This document shows, piece by piece, positions 8,089 to 16,088 of a stretch of 64,000 bases of DNA (its first letter is position 1; every line of letters starts with the position of its first letter). The notes beneath the pieces were generated by a model that was not told the DNA's origin, made no database searches, and saw only the letters and a list, made by a program, of their open reading frames with translations. A program made the position numbers and the translations under genes. Location: the NCBI GenBank assembly GCA_020353515.1, contig CP070695.1, positions 1,524,284 through 1,588,283 of the forward strand, given 5' to 3'. Source of the DNA: Candidatus Heimdallarchaeota archaeon. GTDB taxonomy: Archaea > Asgardarchaeota > Heimdallarchaeia > Hodarchaeales > Hodarchaeaceae.

Positions 8089-9573
8089 ATGACAAATAAC
8101 TATAAAAGTGTTGTAATAGATCCGATTACACGTCTGGAGGGTCATGGAAAAATTCACATCTTTCTAGATGACGCTGGTAATGTTGCTAATGCTTACTTTC
8201 AGGTGCCTGAACTTAGAGGATTTGAAACTTTTTGTGAGGGAAGGTTAGTTGAGGAGATGCCACGAATAACCACACGTATTTGCGGCGTTTGCCCAGGAGC
8301 GCATCACATGGCCTCATCTAAAGCTTTAGACAATGTCTTTAATGTCGATCCTCCTGAACCAGCGAAAAAACTCCGAGAACTCTATTATAGTGCACATATG
8401 ATTCATTCACACATTGCTCATTTTTATGCTCTTGGCGGGCCTGATTTTGTCGTTGGACCATCTGCTCCCCCAGCAAAAAGAAATATCCTTGGTGTTGTAG
8501 ACGCAGTGGGACTTGAAATAGGCACTGAAGTGATCAAACATCGCTCTTATGCACAACAGATTCAAGCAATGATAGCTGCTAATGCGGTTCTTCCGTGTGC
8601 TGGTGTTCCAGGTGGGATGCTAAAACCAATGTCAGAGGAAGAACGTATTCAAATAGAAGAATGGGCTAAATCTACCGTCGAATTTTCTAAGTTTACAATT
8701 AAAATCTTCAATGATGTGGTTTTGGGGAATGAAGACAATAAAGCATTGGTACTCGATCCTGGTTACTATATGAAAAGTTACTATATGGGTCTTGTTGATT
8801 CAAATAATCATGTGAACTTCTATGACGGGCAGATCAGAGTTGTTGATCCGAATGGAAATGAATATGCCAAATTTAACACGGATGAATATCTTGATCATGT
8901 TGAAGAACGACCACTTCCATATTCCTATCTTAAGGCTGTGTACCTTAAAAATGTAGGTTGGAAAGGACTAGTCGAAGGTGATGATTCAGGTATATATCGT
9001 GTTGCACCATTAGCTAGACTGAATGCTGCAGACGGGATGGCGACCCCATTAGCCAACGAAGAGTACAAAAAAATGATGGAAGTATTAGGAAAACCAGCCC
9101 ATCAAACTCTAGCAAATCATTGGGCCAGAGTAATCGAACAGTTATATGCAAGTGAGCGTCTTCTTGAATTAGTTCAAGATCCTCAAATAACATCCTCAGA
9201 CATTCGTGCAGAACCAAATGAACCTGATGAGGGTGTTGGTGTAGTAGAAGCTCCAAGAGGCACCTTGATACATCACTATAAAACTGATAAAAAAGGAGTT
9301 CTCATTAAAGACGGAATCAATCTTATGGTAGCAACTTGCCATAACAATGCTCCTATCTGCATCTCAATTAAAAAGGCAGCACAACAGTTTGTCAAGGGTC
9401 CTGAGGTACAAGAAGGAATGCTAAACATGGTAGAAATGGCATTCAGAGCATACGATCCATGTTTCGCCTGTGCAACTCATTCATTACCAGGTAAGATGCC
9501 TCTAGAAGTATTTCTATATGACACGAATAAGAAGGTTGTCTGGAGAAAAGCACAAAATATTGGTCGAATTTAA
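8089..9573 (+). CDS. mvhA: F420-non-reducing [NiFe] hydrogenase large subunit, MvhA-type
   Basis: A 494-residue large subunit carrying the Ni-Fe site. The N-terminal ligand motif is RICGVC (Cys65 and Cys68) after ITRLEGHG, and the C-terminal ligand motif is DPCFACATH (Cys458, Cys461, His464). About 30 residues follow His464; in this family a tail like this is removed by a dedicated protease after nickel insertion, and that protease gene lies directly downstream on the other strand. It is the last gene of the hdr-mvh operon and ends before a T-rich tract. Group 3c is the likely class, judged from operon partners and motifs. Confidence 0.95.
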   Translation: MTNNYKSVVIDPITRLEGHGKIHIFLDDAGNVANAYFQVPELRGFETFCEGRLVEEMPRITTRICGVCPGAHHMASSKALDNVFNVDPPEPAKKLRELYYSAHMIHSHIAHFYALGGPDFVVGPSAPPAKRNILGVVDAVGLEIGTEVIKHRSYAQQIQAMIAANAVLPCAGVPGGMLKPMSEEERIQIEEWAKSTVEFSKFTIKIFNDVVLGNEDNKALVLDPGYYMKSYYMGLVDSNNHVNFYDGQIRVVDPNGNEYAKFNTDEYLDHVEERPLPYSYLKAVYLKNVGWKGLVEGDDSGIYRVAPLARLNAADGMATPLANEEYKKMMEVLGKPAHQTLANHWARVIEQLYASERLLELVQDPQITSSDIRAEPNEPDEGVGVVEAPRGTLIHHYKTDKKGVLIKDGINLMVATCHNNAPICISIKKAAQQFVKGPEVQEGMLNMVEMAFRAYDPCFACATHSLPGKMPLEVFLYDTNKKVVWRKAQNIGRI

Positions 9574-9589
9574 CTCGCTCCCTTCTTTC

Positions 9590-9621
9590 CATATCTCTTT
9601 TTTTCTTTTTTATTCTTCTTT
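9590..9621. terminator. Pyrimidine/T-rich terminator between mvhA and the maturation protease
   Basis: Just after the mvhA stop there is a run of T-rich blocks without a stem, the usual form of an archaeal intrinsic terminator. It ends inside the 3' end of the convergent protease gene. Confidence 0.55.
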
Positions 9622-10095
9622 TAAGAAATAGTTTATGTCTTCAAGAATCATTTTTTTTATGATTGGGATTTTAGCCATAGTCTCTTCTGAGACTTGATCG
9701 GATATATTTTCTTGTATAGGAATTTCAATACCAATTATTCGTATCACTTTCGGCATTAGTTCTGGCAAGGATTTTTTACCGATTTCTAGGGCTGTTGGAA
9801 AATTGATGTCATGAGGAGAAGCTAAGAATGTTGCTTTATTAAGATCCTCTGACTTTAATCTTAAAATTCGTTTTGTTGGAGAAGTAGTTTCAACACTATC
9901 GACAATAAGTACCTTATCATACCCCAACATAGTTTCTAGAACTTGTAAGCCACCTGTTGAGAGCTGTTTATAGTCAATGTCAGCAGGGCCTATTTTAGCG
10001 ACTTCTCGAACAGCTGTTATCCCTATAATATCGTCTCCAGCCAATTCATTACCAATACCTAGTACCAGAATCTTAATTTCAGTAACCTCTTCCAT
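9610..10095 (-). CDS. Hydrogenase maturation protease (HyaD/HycI/FrcD type)
   Basis: A 161-residue endopeptidase that trims the C-terminal tail of a [NiFe] hydrogenase large subunit after nickel is in place. It shows the family start ILVLGIGNELAGDDIIG with the conserved Gly-Asn and Asp residues, then YDKVLIVDSVET, and SPHDINFPTALEIG with the conserved His region. Glu18 or the nearby Asp pair and the Asp in VDSVE are the expected nickel-sensing ligands. It is convergent with mvhA, whose large subunit has a removable 30-residue tail, so MvhA is the natural substrate. Its own promoter lies in the short gap toward the next minus-strand gene. Confidence 0.9.
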   Translation of the reverse strand: MEEVTEIKILVLGIGNELAGDDIIGITAVREVAKIGPADIDYKQLSTGGLQVLETMLGYDKVLIVDSVETTSPTKRILRLKSEDLNKATFLASPHDINFPTALEIGKKSLPELMPKVIRIIGIEIPIQENISDQVSEETMAKIPIIKKMILEDINYFLKEE

Positions 10096-10136
10096 GGGCT
10101 TTCTTATTTTTTAAAAATAATCGAGTCACTGAATAA

Positions 10137-11618
10137 TCAAATTGATGAATAAAGCTTAGGAGTAGAATATACTTTGTAAAAATCAGGAGGATTTCCCGGA
10201 ATACTTCTACATATTTCTTCTAGAATGTTTTTCGAGATTCTACTAAAGAAAGGCCAGAATATTAGCCAATAGATTATTCCAATTAGACCTTTCGGGACTA
10301 TCCGAAAAATTTGATGTAATTCAAGCTTTCTACTATTAATTCGTCTTAAACGGTATCTCAAAATAACATAACCAGGTAAAATAACGTCAGTATGTATTGT
10401 TAGTTCTTTCTCAGGAACTATATTTTGATTATACACCAAATTCTTATTCATAATTCGCTTAAAATTCCTCTTTGTAAAAATCGTACCCAGAAAAGTACCA
10501 AATTTCCATAAATAAAAAATAATTCGTAGGTTACGGGTTTTTTTAATATAAAACAATTTTTGCCATATATTGTGTGAATTTCCACCCAAAACTGCCTTAC
10601 GATGATCTTGAAATACTAATCCTCCAGACCAAGGAGGATCTCCAGGAATATGCCATTCAGGTGGTAAGTCACTAAATTTAGAAAGACTTCCATATGTGAG
10701 ATACTGTTTGGGATTTAATGCTAATTGAATTGCTTGTCTATGACTTATTAACTTTTGTGGAATCAATTCTCGTATACTAAAATCATGACATATTACCTCA
10801 TTTTTCATTCCATCTATTAGTGGACGAGCTAATGACGATTGAATTCCTGTAATCAACCTGATCCAGTAAGAACTTAAGTTTGGAGTAAAGAATGGGATAG
10901 GAAAAATGAGTCGCTTTGGTAACCGCATAATTTCGGCATAACTTTCCATGAATTGTCTATAGGTAATAATATCTGGGCCCCCAATATCATAAACTTGACC
11001 AATGGTTTCAGGTACTTCTATACAGTCCGTTAAATACTTTAAAACATTACGAATAGCTATTGGTTGATTTTTGGTTCTAAGCCATCTAGGTGTAATCATA
11101 ATTGGGAGTCTATTGACAAGATATCTCATCATTTCAAAAGCTGCACTTCCACTCCCAATAATAATTGCTGCACGTAATGTGGTAACAGGTATTGAACACG
11201 AATCCAATATTTTAGAGACTTCAATGCGAGACTTTAGGTGTTTACTTAATTTTTCGTCTTCAATCCCTAAGCCACCTAAATAAATTATTCTCTCAATTTT
11301 TGCATCTTCAGCTGAAATTACTGTGTTTTGTGCTGCTATACGATCTGCTTCGATAAAGTCTTTTCTCTTACTCTCCATAGAATGGATTAAATAATAAACT
11401 ATACTTATTCCTCTCATTGCTTCTTTTAAGGATTTAATATCAAAAACATCAAGATTGATTGTTTCTAAATTCCTATGTTGACTCCACAACCTCATCTTAA
11501 GCTTTTGTCTTGACCTAAATCCCACCCGTACGGTATATCCTTTTTTTAAGAGTCTAGGAACAAGTCTAGAACCTATATAACCAGTAGCTCCAAGTACAAG
11601 AATTTTTTTTTGATCCAA
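10137..11618 (-). CDS. NAD(P)-binding SDR-type protein with DUF2867-like C terminus
   Basis: A 493-residue protein in two parts. Residues 1-300 form an atypical short-chain dehydrogenase domain: LGATGYIGSRLV (nucleotide binding), VYYLIHSM, a YLGGLG segment, and a substrate region like NmrA/ubiquinone-complex proteins. Residues 330-493 (DLPPEWHIPGDPPWSGG onward) match the general look of DUF2867, a ligand-binding domain often fused to such dehydrogenases. The start is TTG, supported by AAGGAG seven bases ahead. It is the distal gene of the minus-strand carotenoid block, so a role in pigment or isoprenoid modification is possible but unproven. Confidence 0.75.
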   Translation of the reverse strand: MDQKKILVLGATGYIGSRLVPRLLKKGYTVRVGFRSRQKLKMRLWSQHRNLETINLDVFDIKSLKEAMRGISIVYYLIHSMESKRKDFIEADRIAAQNTVISAEDAKIERIIYLGGLGIEDEKLSKHLKSRIEVSKILDSCSIPVTTLRAAIIIGSGSAAFEMMRYLVNRLPIMITPRWLRTKNQPIAIRNVLKYLTDCIEVPETIGQVYDIGGPDIITYRQFMESYAEIMRLPKRLIFPIPFFTPNLSSYWIRLITGIQSSLARPLIDGMKNEVICHDFSIRELIPQKLISHRQAIQLALNPKQYLTYGSLSKFSDLPPEWHIPGDPPWSGGLVFQDHRKAVLGGNSHNIWQKLFYIKKTRNLRIIFYLWKFGTFLGTIFTKRNFKRIMNKNLVYNQNIVPEKELTIHTDVILPGYVILRYRLRRINSRKLELHQIFRIVPKGLIGIIYWLIFWPFFSRISKNILEEICRSIPGNPPDFYKVYSTPKLYSSI

Positions 11619-11645
11619 ACTAAATCTCCTTACTTCAAGATAATA

Positions 11646-12368
11646 TCAATAATCCTGGCGCGCTTTCCAGAAATCACCATAAAAGAAAAATCCAGTCAGT
11701 TGAGAAATGCCAAATATTGTGAAAATAATTAAGCTTATCAGCTGTAAAACGAAAATTTGATTACTAAAAGCATTAACCAGAGGTATGAAGTTTAATAGGA
11801 ACCAAATCCATGAGAAAATGGGAGCGGATATGAACATAAGAGATCGTTTCCATTTTGAAACAGCTAGAAAGGAATTTAAATCAAACTTGATTCCGAATGT
11901 AGGAAATTTCACTATGGGTGTCCAAGATAAGATCTTCGATTTATGAAATGTTGATTTGAAAATAAAATAATTCAGAAAGTTTATTCCCAGAAGAGAACCA
12001 AATATCCAATGAATGAGAGTATGAGAAAGTATGAAGTTCATGAAACTAACTAAAATGAACAGAATGACACCTAACTCAAAATTCAAAGAGAGAGAAAAAG
12101 TAAAAAAATAAAAAGCTTGTAGAATAAAAATACCAATTGATAGTAGTATAGACCCTACTTTGATGGAGAATTTTGGAACATTCCAACCATCAAAAAAGAT
12201 TTCATCAATTTTTCCTAAGATCTCTCTTTCTTCAGAGGTAATTTGGGATTTTCGAGCGAATTTAACCGCAGTTCGATATTTCTTCCAATGATTTTTCCGA
12301 TTTATTGTTCCTGTTTCTAAAAATACTTTTAATTCTTTGATATTCTCACTCAAATCATAATTTTTCAT
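11646..12368 (-). CDS. Unrecognised membrane protein in the carotenoid block
   Basis: A 240-residue protein I cannot assign. The first 65 residues are hydrophilic and helical with many Lys/Glu. Then come about four or five membrane segments (near 72-95, 98-120, 124-140, 175-200 and 210-230). A His in the membrane part (LSHTLIHW) and HKSKILSWTPIVKFPTFG between helices are the only notable motifs. The HTLIHW pattern recalls metalloprotease-like or site-2 families, but the second half of such a motif is not evident. It is 8 bases downstream of the TspO-like gene, so it is co-transcribed with the carotenoid genes. Confidence 0.6.
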   Translation of the reverse strand: MKNYDLSENIKELKVFLETGTINRKNHWKKYRTAVKFARKSQITSEEREILGKIDEIFFDGWNVPKFSIKVGSILLSIGIFILQAFYFFTFSLSLNFELGVILFILVSFMNFILSHTLIHWIFGSLLGINFLNYFIFKSTFHKSKILSWTPIVKFPTFGIKFDLNSFLAVSKWKRSLMFISAPIFSWIWFLLNFIPLVNAFSNQIFVLQLISLIIFTIFGISQLTGFFFYGDFWKARQDY

Positions 12369-12376
12369 AAGAACCC

Positions 12377-13159
12377 CTACTTTGAAATTTGAGTTTTATA
12401 TTTCTCATAGGCGAGTCTAACTGCTAGTAAAACTATCAGAATTAAAGCACAAATAGCTGCAAATAACGAAACTTCCATAACATTTTCAATTTGCTTGATA
12501 AAGATTCCAATAAACGCCCAAATTGGCACTAATGTATAAGCTATATCTTTTCGCTGCAAAATTATTACTATGGTAATAATAGTAGCAACAGTGAGTACTA
12601 TCAATGTCCAAATTGTCTCACTAATTCCAAGGCCGTCCCAATTAATCGATACTAAAAATGCTGTTACATTTGCGACAGTTGCAACAGTTATCCAGCCAAG
12701 ATAAACACTAAAAGGAGTATGAACAGCTAATTTTAGATTTAAAGGGACTGGATTTAATCCTATCTCAAGACGCCAGTAAATTAAGATCAAAGACGCCAAT
12801 AAAACCAACATCGTAACGAGTGAGAATAATACTTGCTCATAATGCCAGAGAAAGATCCATAACGAATTTGCTAGAGAACTAATTATGAATAGACCAGAAA
12901 TTTGCTTATGAAATTCCGCATTTCTTTGTTTAGGTAAAACTTGAAAGACAACGAAGATAAATAGTAGAATATATATTGCCCCCCAAATTGCAAAAACATA
13001 CCCAGAAGGCACGAAAAGATTTGGGTATGAGTCAGATAATTCACCAGTTGTTATTCCATTTAATGGGAGTGCATTAGCTAAAAAATTAACAAATAACGTT
13101 AAAGCCAATCCTATGATATTTCCAACAATTAATAATTCTTTATTAGTAATATTAACCAT
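12377..13159 (-). CDS. TspO/MBR-related membrane protein
   Basis: A 260-residue protein with about seven membrane segments. The family-type block is visible near residues 37-70: a NLFVPSGYVFAIWGAIY stretch, corresponding to the TspO P-x-W/G motif, followed by hydrophobic helices and W/N-rich loops (SLWIFLWHYEQ, NWDGLGIS). TspO proteins bind porphyrins or related ligands and, in Rhodobacter, tune photopigment genes to light and oxygen. This longer type is a relative rather than the classic 160-residue TspO. The ATG follows AGGTGAT. Being inside the carotenoid operon hints at a light or oxidative-stress link, which is inference. Confidence 0.7.
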   Translation of the reverse strand: MVNITNKELLIVGNIIGLALTLFVNFLANALPLNGITTGELSDSYPNLFVPSGYVFAIWGAIYILLFIFVVFQVLPKQRNAEFHKQISGLFIISSLANSLWIFLWHYEQVLFSLVTMLVLLASLILIYWRLEIGLNPVPLNLKLAVHTPFSVYLGWITVATVANVTAFLVSINWDGLGISETIWTLIVLTVATIITIVIILQRKDIAYTLVPIWAFIGIFIKQIENVMEVSLFAAICALILIVLLAVRLAYEKYKTQISK

Positions 13160-13179
13160 AATTTAAATCACCTAAATCT

Positions 13180-13536
13180 CTATTTTTCTAGATATTTTGT
13201 TAAATTTGTTTTTCCTATAGTTAAGTTTGGATTAGTACTCAATATTTGTTTTGCTATCTCAACTAAGATTTTCTTAACTCCATGAGTTTTTTCGATTTCT
13301 GAACCAGGATAAATCCGAATAACAATTCCATCAGAACTTTTATTAATTAAAGTGAAGAATCTGTACTTATCTTTGCTTTCAATGCTCAAAGAATCTACCA
13401 ATATCGCGTTTTTATCTTCTGAAATAAACTGAGTAGTTGTTTTAATGATTCCAGTGTCGTGGTTAACAAAAATTGGTTTTAGATTAGCAAAAATGTTATC
13501 AATAGTAATCTTACCGTTCAAAACAATGTGTGGCAT
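13180..13536 (-). CDS. Unrecognised 118-residue protein beside lycopene cyclase
   Basis: A soluble alpha/beta protein (MPHIVLNGKITIDN...) with no membrane segment and no Cys. Its C-terminal half has a VKKILVEIAKQIL helix and a basic end. I do not recognise the family. The start is ATG 13536, with AAAGGAG seven bases upstream; the TTG two codons earlier would leave no spacing. It begins three bases after the stop of the lycopene cyclase gene, so the two are tightly coupled and a partner or accessory role in carotenoid chemistry is plausible. Confidence 0.6.
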   Translation of the reverse strand: MPHIVLNGKITIDNIFANLKPIFVNHDTGIIKTTTQFISEDKNAILVDSLSIESKDKYRFFTLINKSSDGIVIRIYPGSEIEKTHGVKKILVEIAKQILSTNPNLTIGKTNLTKYLEK

Positions 13537-13538
13537 TT

Positions 13539-14369
13539 TCAATCTCCTTTGATTTTTCTAGAGTTCAATTTTACAATCTTTAAATAACTTCTGAATCGTA
13601 TTTCACTCTTTTGGCTTGCAATTAGTGTTAACCCAAAGATTATTAGTACATTTGTTACTAGAAAGAATACCATTTCTTCTATAGGTAAAATTCCACCAAT
13701 TAAAATACCAGTGGAGGTGTTTAGTGAAATTGTCCAAATATTTGCAGATATTGCCAATGCATCTATTATAGATAAGTAAGCTGTCGATATCAATAAGAAA
13801 AAAACCAAAGGAACTTTCTTCTCCCATAGAATATCAGCGCCAAACAGCAATTGAAGCATTATTGGAGGAAGTGCCCAAATTAATATTAGATTCAAGTAAA
13901 CTAGAGCACTAATTTGAGAAGTGTATGTAATTATAGCGATTAACCATATTAGAAATATAAAAACAGTGGATAATACACGAATATCTTTTCTCTCTCTTTC
14001 ATCTTTAGAGTTAAGATACAAAGTCTTGCTAAATGTGAAAGTAAAAACTCCTACAAGCAATGTTTGTACAACAAAAAATATATACTCTTCTATCGGGACA
14101 TACCCGATAACGATCCCTAGTACTTTGTTTATATCGTAATACCAGATTTTATTAGCGACGAGAAAATTATCCCATGGTGTTGTGTATATCAGAGCAATAA
14201 TTGCTAAAATGATAATCGCGGTAAAGTATCTGGTAGTTTTAACTAGATTTTTAGATTTCTCAGCAGTTACATGTAAATAATGCCTATATACAAGGTATGC
14301 AACATTGATTATCAAAGGAACTAAGATAAAAAATAAGATAAATGATAAGTACGTCATTTTAATCATCAT
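13539..14369 (-). CDS. crtY: Lycopene cyclase, fused CrtYc-CrtYd (CarR) type
   Basis: A 276-residue membrane protein made of two homologous lycopene-cyclase domains. The family motifs appear twice: TPWDNFLVANKIWYYD followed by GYVPIEEYIFF near residue 90, and NIWTISL followed by LPIEEMVFF near residue 230. The PxEE signatures are the conserved catalytic positions. Six to eight membrane helices are expected. Enzymes of this kind turn lycopene into beta-carotene or gamma-carotene without redox cofactors, and haloarchaea and Sulfolobus have them. ATG 14369, 14366 and 14357 are possible starts. It lies 14 bases after the crtI1 gene in the same operon. Confidence 0.9.
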   Translation of the reverse strand: MMIKMTYLSFILFFILVPLIINVAYLVYRHYLHVTAEKSKNLVKTTRYFTAIIILAIIALIYTTPWDNFLVANKIWYYDINKVLGIVIGYVPIEEYIFFVVQTLLVGVFTFTFSKTLYLNSKDERERKDIRVLSTVFIFLIWLIAIITYTSQISALVYLNLILIWALPPIMLQLLFGADILWEKKVPLVFFLLISTAYLSIIDALAISANIWTISLNTSTGILIGGILPIEEMVFFLVTNVLIIFGLTLIASQKSEIRFRSYLKIVKLNSRKIKGD

Positions 14370-14383
14370 TCAGACTTAACAAA

Positions 14384-15934
14384 TTAGTTGAAGTTACCAT
14401 AATCCTGTCTTTTGATAGTAGTTGACCCATTTTGATATCTCTTGATCAAGTCTGAAGTAACTTTAGCACTTGCAATTACACCTGGTAGACCTGCTCCTGG
14501 ATGCGTTCCAGCTCCAACTAGATATAAGCCTTCTATATCCTCAGATTTATTGTGAGGTCTAAACCAAGCGGATTGGGTAAAGATTGGTTCAATAGAGAAT
14601 CCACTACCTTTATAACTGTTATAATCACGCTCAAAATCTAAAGGAGTTAACATTCTTTCGACTACGAGATTGTCAAGGAGACCAGGTAAATAATTCTCGT
14701 CTAGAAATTTTAATATCTTCTGTTTGAAAGGCTCTGCCTTTTCCTCCCAGTTAATACCTGAATCTTGGTGTGGAACTGGAACCAATATATAGAATGCTTC
14801 ATGCCCTTCAGGGGCAAGATCAGGGTCAGTTCTCGTAGGTACATGTAGGTAGCTTGAAAAGTCTTCAGTGAGAATTTTTCTCTTGAATATATCTTCTAAA
14901 AGTCCTTTATATCTTGAACCTAAGATTATCGTATGATGTTTCATTTCAGGATACTGTTTTTTGGTACCAAAATATATAACAACTAAGCTCATGCTGTATT
15001 TTGCCTTTTTATAACGTTTATCACTATTTTTCTTACGCCACTTTTTGTCGATAAGTTTTGTATAAGTGAAAGCAGGATCAGCATTTGATATGACTATACT
15101 ACTAGAATACAATTTTCCAGCTTCAGTTCTAACACCCACAACCTTCTTCTTTTCAACAACAATTTCTGTAACCTCTTCTTTGGTGAGGATTTCTCCACCC
15201 ATTTCCTTAAATAACTTGCACAATGCATGTACAAGAGTTGTAGTCCCACCTTTTGCGAACCATATTCCATACTCTTTCTCCAAGAATTGTATCAAGCTAT
15301 AAATTGATGGGACAGAAAAGGGGTTTCCTCCTATCAGTAAAGGATGAAAACTAAATACAATGCGTAATTTTTCATTTTTGATATATTTTGACACGAAATT
15401 GTAATTAGATCTATAAGACTGTAAGCGAAATAATGAGGGAGCCACTTTCATCATTGACCAAAAGCTATCAAAAGGTTTGAATGATAATTCTTTGAATCCT
15501 TTCTCAAAGATTGGTTCAACAGCTTTTACCATCCTTTTATACCCATCAGTATCTTGAGGACTAAGCTGTGCAATTTGTGGAATATTCTCATCAGGATGCG
15601 CATAATCAAAGAATGTACCATCATCAAAATAAATTCGATAATAAGGTTCAACGGGTAGAAATTCAACATAATCTTCAATTTTTTTATTATAAAGAGAAAA
15701 TAACTCCTCGAACATAAATGGAGCAGTTATAACTGTAGGACCTGCATCAAATGAGAATCCATTTTCTTTGAACACTCTTGCTCGTCCCCCTATCTGCTCT
15801 ATTTTCTCAAGTATAGTTACTTGATACTTTCCAGTAGCTTGTAATCGAATCCCAGCAGATAAGCCACCAAAACCAGAACCAATAATAATTACCTTTGTAC
15901 CTTGAGTTCCATTCTTTTTTTCGTCATTTATCAT
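14384..15934 (-). CDS. crtI: Phytoene desaturase, copy 1
   Basis: A CrtI-type FAD enzyme of about 516 residues. It has the dinucleotide-binding GSGFGGLSAGIRL near the N terminus, LEKIEQIGGRARVF, the FDAGPTVIT block, and near the C terminus a LYLVGAGTHPGAGLPGV motif that closes the FAD site. The product desaturates 15-cis-phytoene toward lycopene. ATG 15934 is chosen; GTG 15943 is an alternative. It is the first gene of the minus-strand operon running crtI, crtY, a small protein, TspO-like, membrane protein, SDR. A second copy at 19143-20639 is clearly related in sequence across its whole length. Confidence 0.95.
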   Translation of the reverse strand: MINDEKKNGTQGTKVIIIGSGFGGLSAGIRLQATGKYQVTILEKIEQIGGRARVFKENGFSFDAGPTVITAPFMFEELFSLYNKKIEDYVEFLPVEPYYRIYFDDGTFFDYAHPDENIPQIAQLSPQDTDGYKRMVKAVEPIFEKGFKELSFKPFDSFWSMMKVAPSLFRLQSYRSNYNFVSKYIKNEKLRIVFSFHPLLIGGNPFSVPSIYSLIQFLEKEYGIWFAKGGTTTLVHALCKLFKEMGGEILTKEEVTEIVVEKKKVVGVRTEAGKLYSSSIVISNADPAFTYTKLIDKKWRKKNSDKRYKKAKYSMSLVVIYFGTKKQYPEMKHHTIILGSRYKGLLEDIFKRKILTEDFSSYLHVPTRTDPDLAPEGHEAFYILVPVPHQDSGINWEEKAEPFKQKILKFLDENYLPGLLDNLVVERMLTPLDFERDYNSYKGSGFSIEPIFTQSAWFRPHNKSEDIEGLYLVGAGTHPGAGLPGVIASAKVTSDLIKRYQNGSTTIKRQDYGNFN

Positions 15935-15990
15935 TTGAAACACATCTTCAGCGTTTTTGTTTTCATTAAACTAAGTTAAACCAAGATTAA

Positions 15991-16025
15991 CTATTTAAAG
16001 GATCATTACCAAAATATATTTAAAT
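15991..16025. promoter_or_regulatory. Divergent promoters of crtI1 and crtB1
   Basis: On the minus strand CTTTAAATAG (15991-16000) is a good TATA element about 50 bases before the crtI1 start. On the plus strand TATATTTAAATA (16014-16025) is a TATA element for crtB1, with a start site expected near 16045-16050. The two promoters are only about 20 bases apart, so one bound regulator could control both directions. Confidence 0.6.
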
Positions 16026-16030
16026 ACTTG

Positions 16031-16063
16031 TTCATGAAGTTAATTTAAATTCATGAAATTAAT
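16031..16063 (+). promoter_or_regulatory. Tandem TTCATGAA palindromes in the crtB1 promoter
   Basis: TTCATGAAGTTAAT (16031-16044) and TTCATGAAATTAAT (16050-16063) are 13/14 identical, 19 bases apart. Each TTCATGAA is itself a perfect palindrome. They lie just downstream of the TATA box, the right place for a repressor. The CarH-like protein encoded two genes downstream is the obvious candidate binder. Confidence 0.5.
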
Positions 16064-16088
16064 AAATTACAAATTTGGTGAACAAGAT

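Noticed and set aside
16053..16088. Start of phytoene synthase at ATG 16053.
   Set aside because: It overlaps the repeat region, has no ribosome site, and the second copy aligns from 16089.
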